This document shows, in pieces, positions 27,045-35,849 of a stretch of 64,000 bases of DNA (its first letter is position 1; each line of letters starts with the position of its first letter). The translations under genes were made by a program, and so were the position numbers. The DNA lies in the NCBI RefSeq assembly GCF_000277125.1, contig NC_016946.1, positions 3,844,001 through 3,908,000 of the forward strand, written 5' to 3'. The DNA is from Mycobacterium intracellulare ATCC 13950 (lineage in GTDB: Bacteria; Actinomycetota; Actinomycetes; Mycobacteriales; Mycobacteriaceae). Under the pieces are notes generated by a model, which searched no databases, had not been told where the DNA came from, and saw only the letters and a program-made list of their open reading frames with translations.

Positions 27045-29260
27045 CTCTTGTCCAGGTATTCGATGCGGTCGGTGTCGGTGAATCGCGCCGCCAGCACGGC
27101 CAATCCGGGATCGGAGGGGTCCTCGGAATAGGTTCGGACGCAGAATTCCCGCGCCGCCTCGATGTACTCCAGGTGGTCGGCCAGGGACAGCAACCGCAGC
27201 GTGATCGCCCGGCCGGACTGGTTGCGGCCCAAGACATCTCCCTCGCGGCGCTCCTTGAGGTCCAGGTCGGCCAGGGCGAAGCCGTCCAGCGTCCCGGCCA
27301 CCGCGGCCAGACGCCGGCCGGCCGGCGAGTCGGGCGCGGACCAGCTGGCGAACAGGCACAGGCTCGGGTGCCGGCCGCGGCCGATCCGGCCGCGCAGCTG
27401 ATGCAACTGGCTGATCCCGAACCGGTCGGCGTCCATCACCAGCATCACGGTGGCGTTGGGGACGTCGACGCCGACCTCGATGACGGTGGTGCACACCAGC
27501 ACGTCGATCTCGCCGGCGCGGAAGGCCGCCATCACCGCGTCCTTCTCGTCGCCGGACAGCCGCCCGTGCATCAGCCCCAGCCGCAGGTGCGCCAGCTCGC
27601 CGGAACGCAGTCGGGCGTAGAGGCCTTCGGCGGTCTCGGGGGCCTTGGCGTTCTGCTCCTGCGCGCCCGGATCGTCGTCCTCGTCGATGCGGGGCGCCAC
27701 CACGTAGGCCTGCCGGCCGGCGGCGACCTCTTCGCTGATGCGCTGCCAGGCGCGGCCGAGCCAGGTGGGCTTGTCCTTGACGAAGATGACGTTGCTGGTG
27801 ATCGGCTGGCGTCCACGCGGAAGTTCGCGCAGCGTCGACGTTTCCAGGTCCCCGTAGACGGTGAGCGCGACGGTGCGCGGGATCGGCGTCGCCGTCATCA
27901 CCAGCAGGTGCGGGGTGACACCGGGACGGGCCTTGGCCCGCAACTGATCTCGCTGTTCGACCCCGAAGCGGTGCTGCTCGTCGACCACCACCATGCCCAG
28001 GTTGTCGAACTCCACCGCGTCCTGCAGCAGCGCGTGGGTGCCGACGACGATGCCCACCTCGCCGCCGGCGATCTCGGACCGGATCTGCTTCTTCTGCGCG
28101 GCGGTCATGGAACCGCTGAGCAGCGCCACCCGGGTGGCCCGATCGGCGCCGCCCAGCTGGCCCGCCATCGCCAGCGGGCCGAGCACGTCGCGGATGGATC
28201 GAAGATGTTGCGCGGCAAGCACTTCCGTCGGGGCCAGCAGCGCGCACTGATAACCGGCGTCCACCATCTGCAGCATCGCCAGCACCGACACGATCGTCTT
28301 ACCCGAGCCCACCTCCCCCTGCAGCAGGCGGTTCAGCGGGCGGTTGGACGCCAGCCCCTCGGACAGCACGCCGAGCACGTCACGCTGCCCCGCGGTCAGC
28401 TCGAAAGGCAACCGCCCCAACAGTTCCGCGGCCAAACCGTCCGAACGCGGCGGCGCCGGGGGCCCCGATTCCGAAAGCTCGCCGTGCCGGCGGGCCACTA
28501 GGGCCCACTGCAGCCCGACGGCCTCGTCGAAGGTCAGGCGCTCGCGTGCCTGCTGACGGCGGGGCTCGCTTTCGGCGAGGTGGATGTCGCGCAACGCCTG
28601 ATCCTCGGAGACCAGGCCGAATTTCGCGCGCAGGTCCTCGGGCAGGGGATCGGGCACCGGGTCGAGGACGTCGAGCACTTGGCGGACGGTGGCGAAGATG
28701 GTCCAGCTCTGCAGCTTGGCGCTGGCCGCATAGATCGGGAAGAAGTGGCGCTGATACGCGTCCGCGATGTCTTCGCCGGTGGTGGCGTGCGAGGCGTTGG
28801 CGATGCTCTTGAGGGACACGGTGCCGCGGTTCTTCCCGTCCGGCGTGTCGAGGAGGAGAAACGCGGGATGGGTGAGCTGCATGACGTTCCTGAAGAACCC
28901 GACCTCGCCGGAGAGCATCACCTTGGTGCCGGTGGTGAGGTCCTTTTTGATGTAGTTCGCGTTGAAGAACGTGGCGGTCACCTTGTTGCGCCCGGAGCCG
29001 AGCGTGATGCGGTGGCAGACCTTCTTCGGCGTCTTTTTCATCGGGAACGTCTCGGTGTCGGTGATCGTGTCGACGATGGTGATGTGTTCACCGGCGGGCG
29101 GCCGTTCGTCGTCGGCGTCCCAGCGGCTGGCGCCCTCGGTGTAGCTGCGGGGGTAGTGGCGCAGCAGGTCGTTGACGGTCCGGATGCCGAACACCTCGTC
29201 GAGGAGCTCCACGACCTTCCCGCCGACGGCGTAGTCCAGCCGGTCGGACAGCGACACCAT
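27041..29260 (-). CDS. recG: ATP-dependent DNA helicase RecG
   Basis: 739 residues. The N-terminal OB-fold wedge domain occupies about 1-250. Helicase motifs follow: Walker A GEVGSGKT near 315, DEQHRFG near 420, TATPIPRT near 450, and motif VI QLRGRIGRG near 640, with the C-terminal TRG region after it. It remodels stalled forks and Holliday junctions. It is 2 bp downstream of the DAK2 gene and overlaps the HNH gene start by 4 nt. Confidence 0.96.
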   Translation of the reverse strand: MVSLSDRLDYAVGGKVVELLDEVFGIRTVNDLLRHYPRSYTEGASRWDADDERPPAGEHITIVDTITDTETFPMKKTPKKVCHRITLGSGRNKVTATFFNANYIKKDLTTGTKVMLSGEVGFFRNVMQLTHPAFLLLDTPDGKNRGTVSLKSIANASHATTGEDIADAYQRHFFPIYAASAKLQSWTIFATVRQVLDVLDPVPDPLPEDLRAKFGLVSEDQALRDIHLAESEPRRQQARERLTFDEAVGLQWALVARRHGELSESGPPAPPRSDGLAAELLGRLPFELTAGQRDVLGVLSEGLASNRPLNRLLQGEVGSGKTIVSVLAMLQMVDAGYQCALLAPTEVLAAQHLRSIRDVLGPLAMAGQLGGADRATRVALLSGSMTAAQKKQIRSEIAGGEVGIVVGTHALLQDAVEFDNLGMVVVDEQHRFGVEQRDQLRAKARPGVTPHLLVMTATPIPRTVALTVYGDLETSTLRELPRGRQPITSNVIFVKDKPTWLGRAWQRISEEVAAGRQAYVVAPRIDEDDDPGAQEQNAKAPETAEGLYARLRSGELAHLRLGLMHGRLSGDEKDAVMAAFRAGEIDVLVCTTVIEVGVDVPNATVMLVMDADRFGISQLHQLRGRIGRGRHPSLCLFASWSAPDSPAGRRLAAVAGTLDGFALADLDLKERREGDVLGRNQSGRAITLRLLSLADHLEYIEAAREFCVRTYSEDPSDPGLAVLAARFTDTDRIEYLDKS

Positions 29261-29262
29261 CG

Positions 29263-30963
29263 CTACTCGACCCCGATCAGCAGCGCGTCACCGTGGTGGC
29301 CGGTGCGGTAGGTGACCAGTTCGGTCCCCGGGTGGTGGTCGTGCATGTGCTCTTCCAGGATGTCGCCGACGGCGCCGACGTCCCCATCGGTCTCGATGCC
29401 GGCGCCCAGCAGCACGGTCACCAGGTCGCCGCCGGAGGCCAGCAGGAGGTCGAGCAGGCCGATCGCCGCCCCGACGGCGTCGGCGGCCACGATCAGCACC
29501 TCGTCGCCCGCGATGCCCAGGCCGTCGCCGGGATGGCAGCGGCCCGCCCAGGTCAAGGCGCTCTCGGTGGCGATGCGCACCGATCCGTGCCGCGCGGCGC
29601 CGGCCGCCCGGGCCATGGTGTAGCCGTCGTCGACGGCCTGCCTGCCGGTCTCGTGCACGGCCAGCGCGGCCAGGCCCTGCACCATCGACCCGGTCGGGAT
29701 CGGCACCACGTCGATCCCCCAGCCGATGGCCGCCGTGCACCCGGCGACCAGCTCCTCGGCGGCCACATAGCCGTTGGGCAGCACCATCACCTGCGCGGCG
29801 CCGGTGTCGACGACGGCGCGCATCAGCTGGTGCGCGCTGATGTTGGTCGTGGGATCGTGCGCTGCGGGGTCGCGTTGCAGCACGCAGGCGCCTTCCCCGG
29901 CGAACAGCTCGGCGGCGCCTTCGCCGTCGACGACGGCCAGCACCGCCCGTTCCCGCGTCCAGCCGCCCGCGGGCAACCCGGGGGCCCCGGAGCTCAGGGC
30001 CGAGATGACGATGCGGCTGAGTCGTCCGGCCGCCAGTCCCGCCTCGACGGCGGCGCCGGCGTCGTCGGTGTGCACGTGCACGGAATAGGTGCGTTGCGCG
30101 GACGACGGCGCCGACGCGATGCCCACCGAATCGCCCAGGTCCTCCAGCCGGTCCCGCAGCGCGTCCGCCGCCGCGGGCTCGCAGCCGTCCAGCCGGTACA
30201 TCACCTCGAATTGGGGCGCCGGGCGCGGCGCGGGGGCTTCGGTGCGCTGCGCCCGCGGCGCGAGCTCGTAGACCGCCCGGGCCGGCGCCTGCCCCGTGAT
30301 GGTGGTCCGCAACGCGTCCAGCAGGACCAGCAGGCCCCGCCCGCCGGCGTCCACGGCTCCGGCGTCGGCGAGCACGTCGAGCTGCTCGGGGGTCTTTTCC
30401 AGGGCGACCACCGCCGCGTCCCCGGCGGCGATGACCGCCGGCGCGAGCCCGTCCCCGGCGCGCGCGCACTGCTGCACGGCGGTCGCGGCGGCCCGTAGCA
30501 CCGAGACGATGGTCCCCGGGACTTCCTCGCCGCCCATCGAGGTGATGACCAGCTCCACGCCGCGCTGCAGCGCATCGCCCAGCACGACGGCGTCGATGTG
30601 GGGCAGGTCGCCGCCGGCGTCGCTCGCGGCGGTGGCGGTGACGTCGGCGAGGCCGCGCAGGATCTGCGACAGGATCACCCCGGAGTTGCCACGGGCGCCG
30701 TTCAGCGCGCCGGCCGACAGCGCGGCCGCGGCCCGGGCGGCGCACCCCGAGCCGCCCTGCGCGTTCAGTTCCGCCAGGGCCGAACGCATGGTGAACAGCA
30801 TGTTCGCGCCGGTGTCGGAGTCGGCGACGGGAAAGACGTTGAGTCGATTGATCTCGTCGATGTGGGTGATCAGGTCGCTGACGGCGGTGTGCGCCCAGTC
30901 TCGCAGGGTCATCGCGTCCAGGAGACGTAGCTGCGACGTATCAGCAGTGCCCAGTTGACCCAC
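29263..30963 (-). CDS. DAK2/DegV-linked fatty-acid-kinase-like protein (YloV/FakA type)
   Basis: 566 residues. The N-terminal DAK2 (DhaL-like) nucleotide domain has NVFPVADSDTGANMLFTM and GARGNSGVILSQ within the first 110 residues. A middle domain follows (about 250-380) and the C-terminal FakA-like domain ends HHPGTELVTYRTGHHGDALLIGVE. FakA phosphorylates fatty acids presented by a FakB/DegV partner; no partner gene is in the window. M. tuberculosis H37Rv has this region as two shorter genes (Rv2975c, Rv2974c), so the intact form here is notable. The start is uncertain; ATG 17 codons inside (MTLRDWAH) is an alternative. Confidence 0.85.
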   Translation of the reverse strand: MGQLGTADTSQLRLLDAMTLRDWAHTAVSDLITHIDEINRLNVFPVADSDTGANMLFTMRSALAELNAQGGSGCAARAAAALSAGALNGARGNSGVILSQILRGLADVTATAASDAGGDLPHIDAVVLGDALQRGVELVITSMGGEEVPGTIVSVLRAAATAVQQCARAGDGLAPAVIAAGDAAVVALEKTPEQLDVLADAGAVDAGGRGLLVLLDALRTTITGQAPARAVYELAPRAQRTEAPAPRPAPQFEVMYRLDGCEPAAADALRDRLEDLGDSVGIASAPSSAQRTYSVHVHTDDAGAAVEAGLAAGRLSRIVISALSSGAPGLPAGGWTRERAVLAVVDGEGAAELFAGEGACVLQRDPAAHDPTTNISAHQLMRAVVDTGAAQVMVLPNGYVAAEELVAGCTAAIGWGIDVVPIPTGSMVQGLAALAVHETGRQAVDDGYTMARAAGAARHGSVRIATESALTWAGRCHPGDGLGIAGDEVLIVAADAVGAAIGLLDLLLASGGDLVTVLLGAGIETDGDVGAVGDILEEHMHDHHPGTELVTYRTGHHGDALLIGVE

Positions 30964-31077
30964 CTCCTCCGCACCTGTCTCCCGGTGGGCGCCAGCGTAG
31001 CCCGGCGACGCAGCCGCTGCGCTCAGTTGCTCCGCGCCGTTGAGGAAGATCGAGCGGCCGGCCGGCAGCGGCAGAGC

Positions 31078-31845
31078 TTAATAGCCCTGCCGGATACCGG
31101 GATTGGCCTGCCCCACCAGCGCGCGCTGATTGCTGCCGTCGCGGCTGACGCCGTAGCGGCTCATCTGATAGTTCATCGACGCGCATGCGGCCGCCACCGG
31201 ATCCCACGCCGAGTTCGACGTCCCGGGCTGGTGGAAGGTCGCGAAGGTATCCGGCATTACCTGCCACGGGCCGCGCGTGGCGTGCAGCGGGCCACCGTCG
31301 AGCTGAGAAGGCCCGTAGGCGTTGCTGTCTGACAGGTTGATCGCACCCGAATGGAATTGCGATTCGTGGTCGGCGATGGTCATCATGCCCTCGATCCAGT
31401 GACCACGGGCCGACGCCTCGGTGACGCCGATCCGGGTCAGTGCCTCCTCGAGATAGCCGCGGATCGCGTCGGGTCCGTCCGGCCACACTCCCCGACCGTC
31501 GAAAGCGACCTGCCGCAGCTGGATTCCGCCGCGCACCGCGGCCGCCTCCTGCACCGCGGGACGAGGCGGACGGGGCTGCCACCACCACGTCGCATCGGCT
31601 GGAGCGGGGCCCGATGCTCTCGGGCCCGGTCCGCCCTGCCCGATGCCGTCATGCCCGCCCACAGCGGTCGGGCAGTTGACCGACGTACTCCCTATGGCGA
31701 CGCTGCCCAGCGCCGCCACCACCAGATAGGCCGCCGCCACCCGGCGCAACCTCAACACCAACCGTCGTACGCCCGCCGGTGAGCCCCGCCCGCTTTCGAC
31801 GTCGGCTGGTCCGGCGTTTTCGGCGCGCGCAACCACCCCGCGCAC
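31078..31845 (-). CDS. SLT-domain (lysozyme-like) exported protein
   Basis: About 255 residues from GTG 31845; TTG 31854 and GTG 31836 are alternatives. A basic N-terminus and one hydrophobic segment (VAAAYLVVAALGSVAIGS) suggest a signal anchor. A Pro/Gly-rich stretch follows, then a lysozyme-like fold with DHESQFHSGAINLSDSNAYG, where E in HES is the likely catalytic acid, and GPSQ/GPWQVMP. These proteins cleave or bind peptidoglycan glycan chains. It ends SRDGSNQRALVGQANPGIRQ. It is on the same strand as the DAK2 gene, about 115 bp upstream of it. Confidence 0.75.
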   Translation of the reverse strand: MRGVVARAENAGPADVESGRGSPAGVRRLVLRLRRVAAAYLVVAALGSVAIGSTSVNCPTAVGGHDGIGQGGPGPRASGPAPADATWWWQPRPPRPAVQEAAAVRGGIQLRQVAFDGRGVWPDGPDAIRGYLEEALTRIGVTEASARGHWIEGMMTIADHESQFHSGAINLSDSNAYGPSQLDGGPLHATRGPWQVMPDTFATFHQPGTSNSAWDPVAAACASMNYQMSRYGVSRDGSNQRALVGQANPGIRQGY

Positions 31846-31854
31846 TCCCCTCAA

Positions 31855-32117
31855 GCCTGCCGATATTCGCTTCCCAGCCTCATCCGCAGCTCCGCGCGGG
31901 CCGGCACCACCGGGAAGAAGACTTCAGCCAATCAGCGCGCCGTCCGCACCTGATATAGGCAGCGACCGCGCCGACCATCGGCGGCGACGCCATCCTAGCG
32001 GCGCCGCGTCCGAGCAGCCCGGATTCGCGCCGGTACTGTGATCGACTCGGTGTTTACCGCCCAAGGGGTCGCGGCGCACACCTGACCCCGGCATGGCCCG
32101 GGCCGCCCGTCGACGTT
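31855..32117. other. Intergenic region between the SLT gene and rpmB
   Basis: Divergent spacer, G+C-rich, with no open frame I would support. It should contain the promoter of the SLT-domain gene on the minus strand; no clear hexamers were identified. Confidence 0.4.
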
Positions 32118-32146
32118 TTGGTGGTTACCACGACAATCGGTATTCT
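32118..32146 (+). promoter_or_regulatory. Candidate SigA-type promoter of rpmB
   Basis: TTGGTG (32118-32123), a 17-bp spacer and TATTCT (32141-32146, fitting TANNNT) give a plausible housekeeping promoter about 70 bp before the rpmB ATG. Confidence 0.4.
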
Positions 32147-32217
32147 GATTGGGCCCGGTGAGGCCGGGCTGTCCCGGCCGGATTGCCGGACCCCCGAGAT
32201 TTTGAGGAGCTTGAACA

Positions 32218-32409
32218 ATGGCCGCTGTGTGCGACATCTGCGGGAAAGGCCCCGGCTTCGGCAAGTCGGTGTCGCACTCCCACCGCCGCACAAGCCGCCG
32301 GTGGGACCCCAACGTCCAGACCGTGCACGTCGCCCGTCCGGGCGGTAACAAGCAGCGCCTCAATGTCTGCACGTCCTGCATCAAGGCCGGCAAGGTCGTC
32401 AGGGGCTAG
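32218..32409 (+). CDS. rpmB: 50S ribosomal protein L28, zinc-ribbon (CXXC) form
   Basis: 63 residues starting MAAVCDICGKGPGFGKSVSH and ending CTSCIKAGKVVRG. The two CXXC pairs make the zinc-binding C+ form of L28. Mycobacteria also encode a C- paralogue expressed under zinc limitation, so this would be the zinc-replete copy. GAGGAG lies about 8 nt before the ATG. It is a component of the large ribosomal subunit. It marks the left border of an accessory gene cluster. Confidence 0.95.
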   Translation: MAAVCDICGKGPGFGKSVSHSHRRTSRRWDPNVQTVHVARPGGNKQRLNVCTSCIKAGKVVRG

Positions 32410-32415
32410 TTCCCC

Positions 32416-33237
32416 CTACATGACGACGTGGCCGGCGTCGACCGGGATCGACACCCCCGTCACGTAGCGCGACCGCGGCCCGGCCAGCCACAGCACCGCC
32501 TCGGTGACGTCCCGCGCCTCGACCAACGGCACGCCGGGCAGCAGCATCTGCGAGACGGCCGGGTTCGGGTTCTCCGTCATCCGGTTCACCACGAAGTCGT
32601 TGAGAATCATCGGCGTCGCGACACCGCTGGGGTGCACCGAGTTGACCCGAATCTTGTGCGGCGCATACGCATTGGCCGCCGAGCGCATCAGACCCACGAC
32701 ACCGTGCTTGGACGCCGCGTAGGCGAACATCGCGGCGCTGCCGTCACCGCCACGTCCGGTCAGGCCCTGCGACGAACTGACCAGCACGACCGAGCCGCCG
32801 ACACCCTTGCGCACGATCGAGGGGACCGTCGCCAGCATGGTGTGCCACACACCCTTGAGGTTGGTGTCGACGATCGTGTTGAACACCGGTTCGGCGTCGG
32901 GCTCGGTGACGCCGATCGCCACCACCCCGGCGTTGGCGATGACGACGTCGACCTCGCCGAGCTCGTCGATGCCCGCCTGCACGCCGGCCCGCAGACCCGC
33001 AAGGTCGCGCACGTCGGCGATCACCGGAACCGCTTTGCGGCCCGCCGACCCGACCAGCTGGACCGTTTCGGCCAGCTCTGCCTCGGTGCCCAAGGCGTAG
33101 GGAATGGCCTCGAGGTCGGCGCAGATGTCGACGGCGATGATGTCGGCGCCCTGCTCAGCCAGCGCGACGGCGTGGCTGCGGCCCTGGCCGCGCGCGGCGC
33201 CGGTCACGACGGCGACGACGTTGTCGAATTCACCCAT
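32416..33237 (-). CDS. Probable mycofactocin-coupled short-chain dehydrogenase
   Basis: 273 residues from ATG 33237. The nucleotide motif TGAARGQGRSHA at 12-23 and the adjoining IIAVDICADLEAIPYALGT insert are typical of the SDR subgroup that uses a non-exchangeable NAD and passes electrons to mycofactocin. The catalytic Y-K pair is in FAYAASKHG, with the SSS segment before it (VLVSSSQG). The substrate is unknown; such enzymes often oxidise alcohols and sterols. It follows the second SDR by 2 bp and converges on rpmB with 6 bp between stops. Confidence 0.85.
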   Translation of the reverse strand: MGEFDNVVAVVTGAARGQGRSHAVALAEQGADIIAVDICADLEAIPYALGTEAELAETVQLVGSAGRKAVPVIADVRDLAGLRAGVQAGIDELGEVDVVIANAGVVAIGVTEPDAEPVFNTIVDTNLKGVWHTMLATVPSIVRKGVGGSVVLVSSSQGLTGRGGDGSAAMFAYAASKHGVVGLMRSAANAYAPHKIRVNSVHPSGVATPMILNDFVVNRMTENPNPAVSQMLLPGVPLVEARDVTEAVLWLAGPRSRYVTGVSIPVDAGHVVM

Positions 33238-33239
33238 GC

Positions 33240-34142
33240 TCAGATCTCCAGTTTCGTGCCGGTCTCGCGCTCGGCGAAGGCCACCAGCCGCGCGGCCGTG
33301 TCGTAGTCGCACGCCAGTTGCGTGCGGCCGATGAGCACCGGCCCACCGCGCAGCCCGAACCTGCCGCTGACCCCGACGTAGCTGCCGGGGGGAATCGGCT
33401 CGCTGATGCAGTACAGCGTCGGCGCCGCGCCCTCGTCGATGTCGTTGGCCAACCGGTCGGCCACCGCCTTGACCCCCTTGTGGGCCAGCGACATCAGCGG
33501 CGAGTCGCCCAGGTTGGACAGGTTCGAGGCCACCCAACCGGGGTGGGTGAGCTGCGTGACGAGCGGCGATGCGGCCGCGCGCAGCCTGCGGTCCAGCTCG
33601 AGCCCCCACAGCATCACGGCGAGCTTGGACTGCGCGTAGGCGCCCAACCTCGTCCACTTGTGGCGGCGCAGGTGCAGGTCGTCGAGGTGCAGCGTCGCCG
33701 ACCGGTGGGCGTCGGAGCCGACGTTGATGATCTGCGAACGCACCTTGGGCAGCAGCAGGTTGGTCAGCGCGAACGGCCCGAGCAGGTTGGTGCCCAGTGT
33801 CATCTCGAATCCGTCGACCGTCTCGGTGCGGCGGTCGGTGAGGGCGCCGGCGTTGTTGATCAGGATGTCCACCGGCTCGTCGATCAGGCCGGCGAAGGCC
33901 CGCACCGACGACAGGTCGGCGAGGTCGAGCTTTTGCACCGACGTCGCACCGCCGCCGTTCGCGGAGATTTCGGCAGCGCGTTGCTCGCCGAGTTCGGTGT
34001 TGCGCACGGCCAGGATCACGTGCGCGCCGGCGTGGGCGAGCGCGCGCGAGGTGCCCAGCCCCACCCCGTTGGTCGCTCCGGTCACGATCACGCGCTTGCC
34101 GGTCAGGTTGCCGAGCCTGCTCGGCGTCCACGGTAAGGTCAC
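33240..34142 (-). CDS. Short-chain dehydrogenase/reductase, retinol-dehydrogenase-like
   Basis: 300 residues. TGATNGVG at 21-28 is the cofactor motif, INNAGALTDRR the NNAG element, and AYAQSKLAVML holds the catalytic Y-K. The overall pattern (NLLGPFALTNLLLP, THPGWVASNL) resembles WWOX/retinol dehydrogenase-type SDRs. Cotranscribed with the downstream SDR (2-bp gap) and divergent from the SnoaL-like gene across a 67-bp promoter region. Confidence 0.85.
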   Translation of the reverse strand: MTLPWTPSRLGNLTGKRVIVTGATNGVGLGTSRALAHAGAHVILAVRNTELGEQRAAEISANGGGATSVQKLDLADLSSVRAFAGLIDEPVDILINNAGALTDRRTETVDGFEMTLGTNLLGPFALTNLLLPKVRSQIINVGSDAHRSATLHLDDLHLRRHKWTRLGAYAQSKLAVMLWGLELDRRLRAAASPLVTQLTHPGWVASNLSNLGDSPLMSLAHKGVKAVADRLANDIDEGAAPTLYCISEPIPPGSYVGVSGRFGLRGGPVLIGRTQLACDYDTAARLVAFAERETGTKLEI

Positions 34143-34209
34143 GGCGACTAAGAGTAATCGTCGGTTCTATGTAAGTTGGACCGGACGGACTTTCCCGAGG
34201 CGGTTCGAC

Positions 34210-34653
34210 ATGAGTGACAGCGCCACCGAGATCACGAATCTCATCTACACCTATGCGCAGCTGCTCGACGGCGGCGACCTGGACGGGGTGGCCCGCCTCT
34301 TCGAGCACGGCCGCATCTGCGGCGTCGAGGACGGCCCGCCGGAAACGGTGTTCGCCGGCTCGGCGCGGGTCCGCGAGATGTACGAAATGGCCACGCGCAT
34401 CTACGAAGACGGCACCCCGAAGACCAAACACAACACCACCAACGTCCAGCTGTACATCGACGAGGCCCAGGGCACCGCGACGAGCACGTCCTACTACTGC
34501 GTCACCCAGGCCACCCCCGACCTGCCGCTGCAGGTCATCGTGACCGGGCACTACAAGGACACCTTTCACCGGGTGGACGGCGCCTGGTGTTTCGACAGCC
34601 GCACCATGTTCGTCGACCAGGTCGGCGACGTCAGCCACCACCTGAAGTTCTGA
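34210..34653 (+). CDS. SnoaL/NTF2-like fold protein
   Basis: 147 residues from ATG 34210. The alpha+beta cone pattern is visible: ITNLIYTYAQLLDGGDLDGV at the N-terminus, then LFEHGRICGV, and the C-terminal strands ending VDGAWCFDSRTMFVDQVGD. Members are small isomerases, hydratases or ligand-binding proteins; a D/H pair may act catalytically but none is proven. First gene of the plus-strand half of the accessory cluster, 5 bp before the sulfotransferase gene. Confidence 0.8.
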   Translation: MSDSATEITNLIYTYAQLLDGGDLDGVARLFEHGRICGVEDGPPETVFAGSARVREMYEMATRIYEDGTPKTKHNTTNVQLYIDEAQGTATSTSYYCVTQATPDLPLQVIVTGHYKDTFHRVDGAWCFDSRTMFVDQVGDVSHHLKF

Positions 34654-34658
34654 GCCTC

Positions 34659-35849
34659 GTGCCGTCCCCCAGCGTCTTCGAGCCGGCCGCCGTCCTGGCC
34701 GACGCGCAACGCAAGGAAGGGCTCACCGACTGGGGCCCGGGCGAATTCGAAGAGCCGCTGACCGTCCTGCTGCGCGACTATGCGCGCGCCGACCTCAACG
34801 CGATCGGCGCCCACATCCTGCGCTCGGGCATCGTGCACAGCCTGCGGATGCGGCTGCGCACCCAGGAGTGGATCCGCCGCCATCCGGAGATTCTCGACGA
34901 GCGGGTGGCCGCGCCGATCGTCGTCGTCGGGATGATGCGCAGCGGGACCACGCTGTTGCAGCGCCTGCTGGCGGCCGATCCGCGCTTCGTCTGCGCGTAC
35001 GGGTGGGAGGTCGTCGAGGTCGCGCCGCGGTTGAACCATCCGTTCACCGGGGTGGATCCGCGCATCGCCATCAGCCAAGCCCGCGAGGCGAAATCGCGCG
35101 AACTGGCGCCCGAGTTGTTCTCCATCCACCCGATGTACGCCACCGAAGCCGAGGAGGAGATCGTCTTTTTGGCGGACGCCTTCTTGTCGCACGTCCCCGA
35201 GTCGGGCGCCCACCTGCCCCACTACCGAACCTGGCTCGACGACCAGGACTTCACCCCCGCCTATGGCTACCTGCACCGCATGCTGCAGTTCCTGCAATGG
35301 CAAAAACGCCAACGCGGGCAGGCCGGTCAACGGTGGGTGCTCAAATCGCCGGCGCACCTGGGGTATTTGAGCCTGCTGCACGCGCACTTTCCCGACCTGC
35401 ACGTCGTGCACATGCACCGCGATCCCCGCACCACGATCGCGTCGGGGGCCAGTCTGAACGCCACGCTGCACGCGATGCACGCCGACGTCGTCGACGCCCA
35501 CCGGGTCGGCGCGCAATGGCTGGCACGGGTGGGCTGGACCAACGACCGTGCGATGACGACCCGCGACGGCTGGTCCGACGACGGTGAGCGCGTCACCGAC
35601 ATCGGGTTCGACGATGCGGTGGCCGACCCGATCGGGCAGGTGGCCCGCGTCTACGACGCGATCGAGCTGCCGCTGACGGCCGAGGCCGAGGACGCGATGC
35701 GGCGCTGGCTGCGTGAGCGTCCGCGCGAGGCGGCGCGCCCGCCCTACGGCCTGGAGAACTACGGCCTGCTTCCCGAGCAGGTCGACGAGCGATTCACGTT
35801 GTACAACAAGCGATTTGCACAATATATCGGAGGAACAGCGCATGCCTGA
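34659..35849 (+). CDS. PAPS-dependent sulfotransferase-family protein
   Basis: 396 residues from GTG 34659. The 5'-phosphosulfate loop is MRSGTTLLQRLL at 93-104 and the 3'-phosphate region HRDPRTTIASGASL is near 250. A histidine-rich middle (LHAMHADVVDAHRVG) follows. Mycobacteria have many such genes, often beside SDR and DUF1214 genes; whether all transfer sulfate is uncertain. Its last 8 nt overlap the next gene's start. Confidence 0.83.
   Translation: MPSPSVFEPAAVLADAQRKEGLTDWGPGEFEEPLTVLLRDYARADLNAIGAHILRSGIVHSLRMRLRTQEWIRRHPEILDERVAAPIVVVGMMRSGTTLLQRLLAADPRFVCAYGWEVVEVAPRLNHPFTGVDPRIAISQAREAKSRELAPELFSIHPMYATEAEEEIVFLADAFLSHVPESGAHLPHYRTWLDDQDFTPAYGYLHRMLQFLQWQKRQRGQAGQRWVLKSPAHLGYLSLLHAHFPDLHVVHMHRDPRTTIASGASLNATLHAMHADVVDAHRVGAQWLARVGWTNDRAMTTRDGWSDDGERVTDIGFDDAVADPIGQVARVYDAIELPLTAEAEDAMRRWLRERPREAARPPYGLENYGLLPEQVDERFTLYNKRFAQYIGGTAHA

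Noticed and set aside
26331..28247. 638-codon frame covering the HNH gene and part of recG
   Set aside because: Only its last 237 codons are coding; the remainder is out of frame with recG.
32100..32217. Riboswitch-like leader before rpmB
   Set aside because: Short G+C-rich leader without a known aptamer pattern; ordinary promoter is sufficient.
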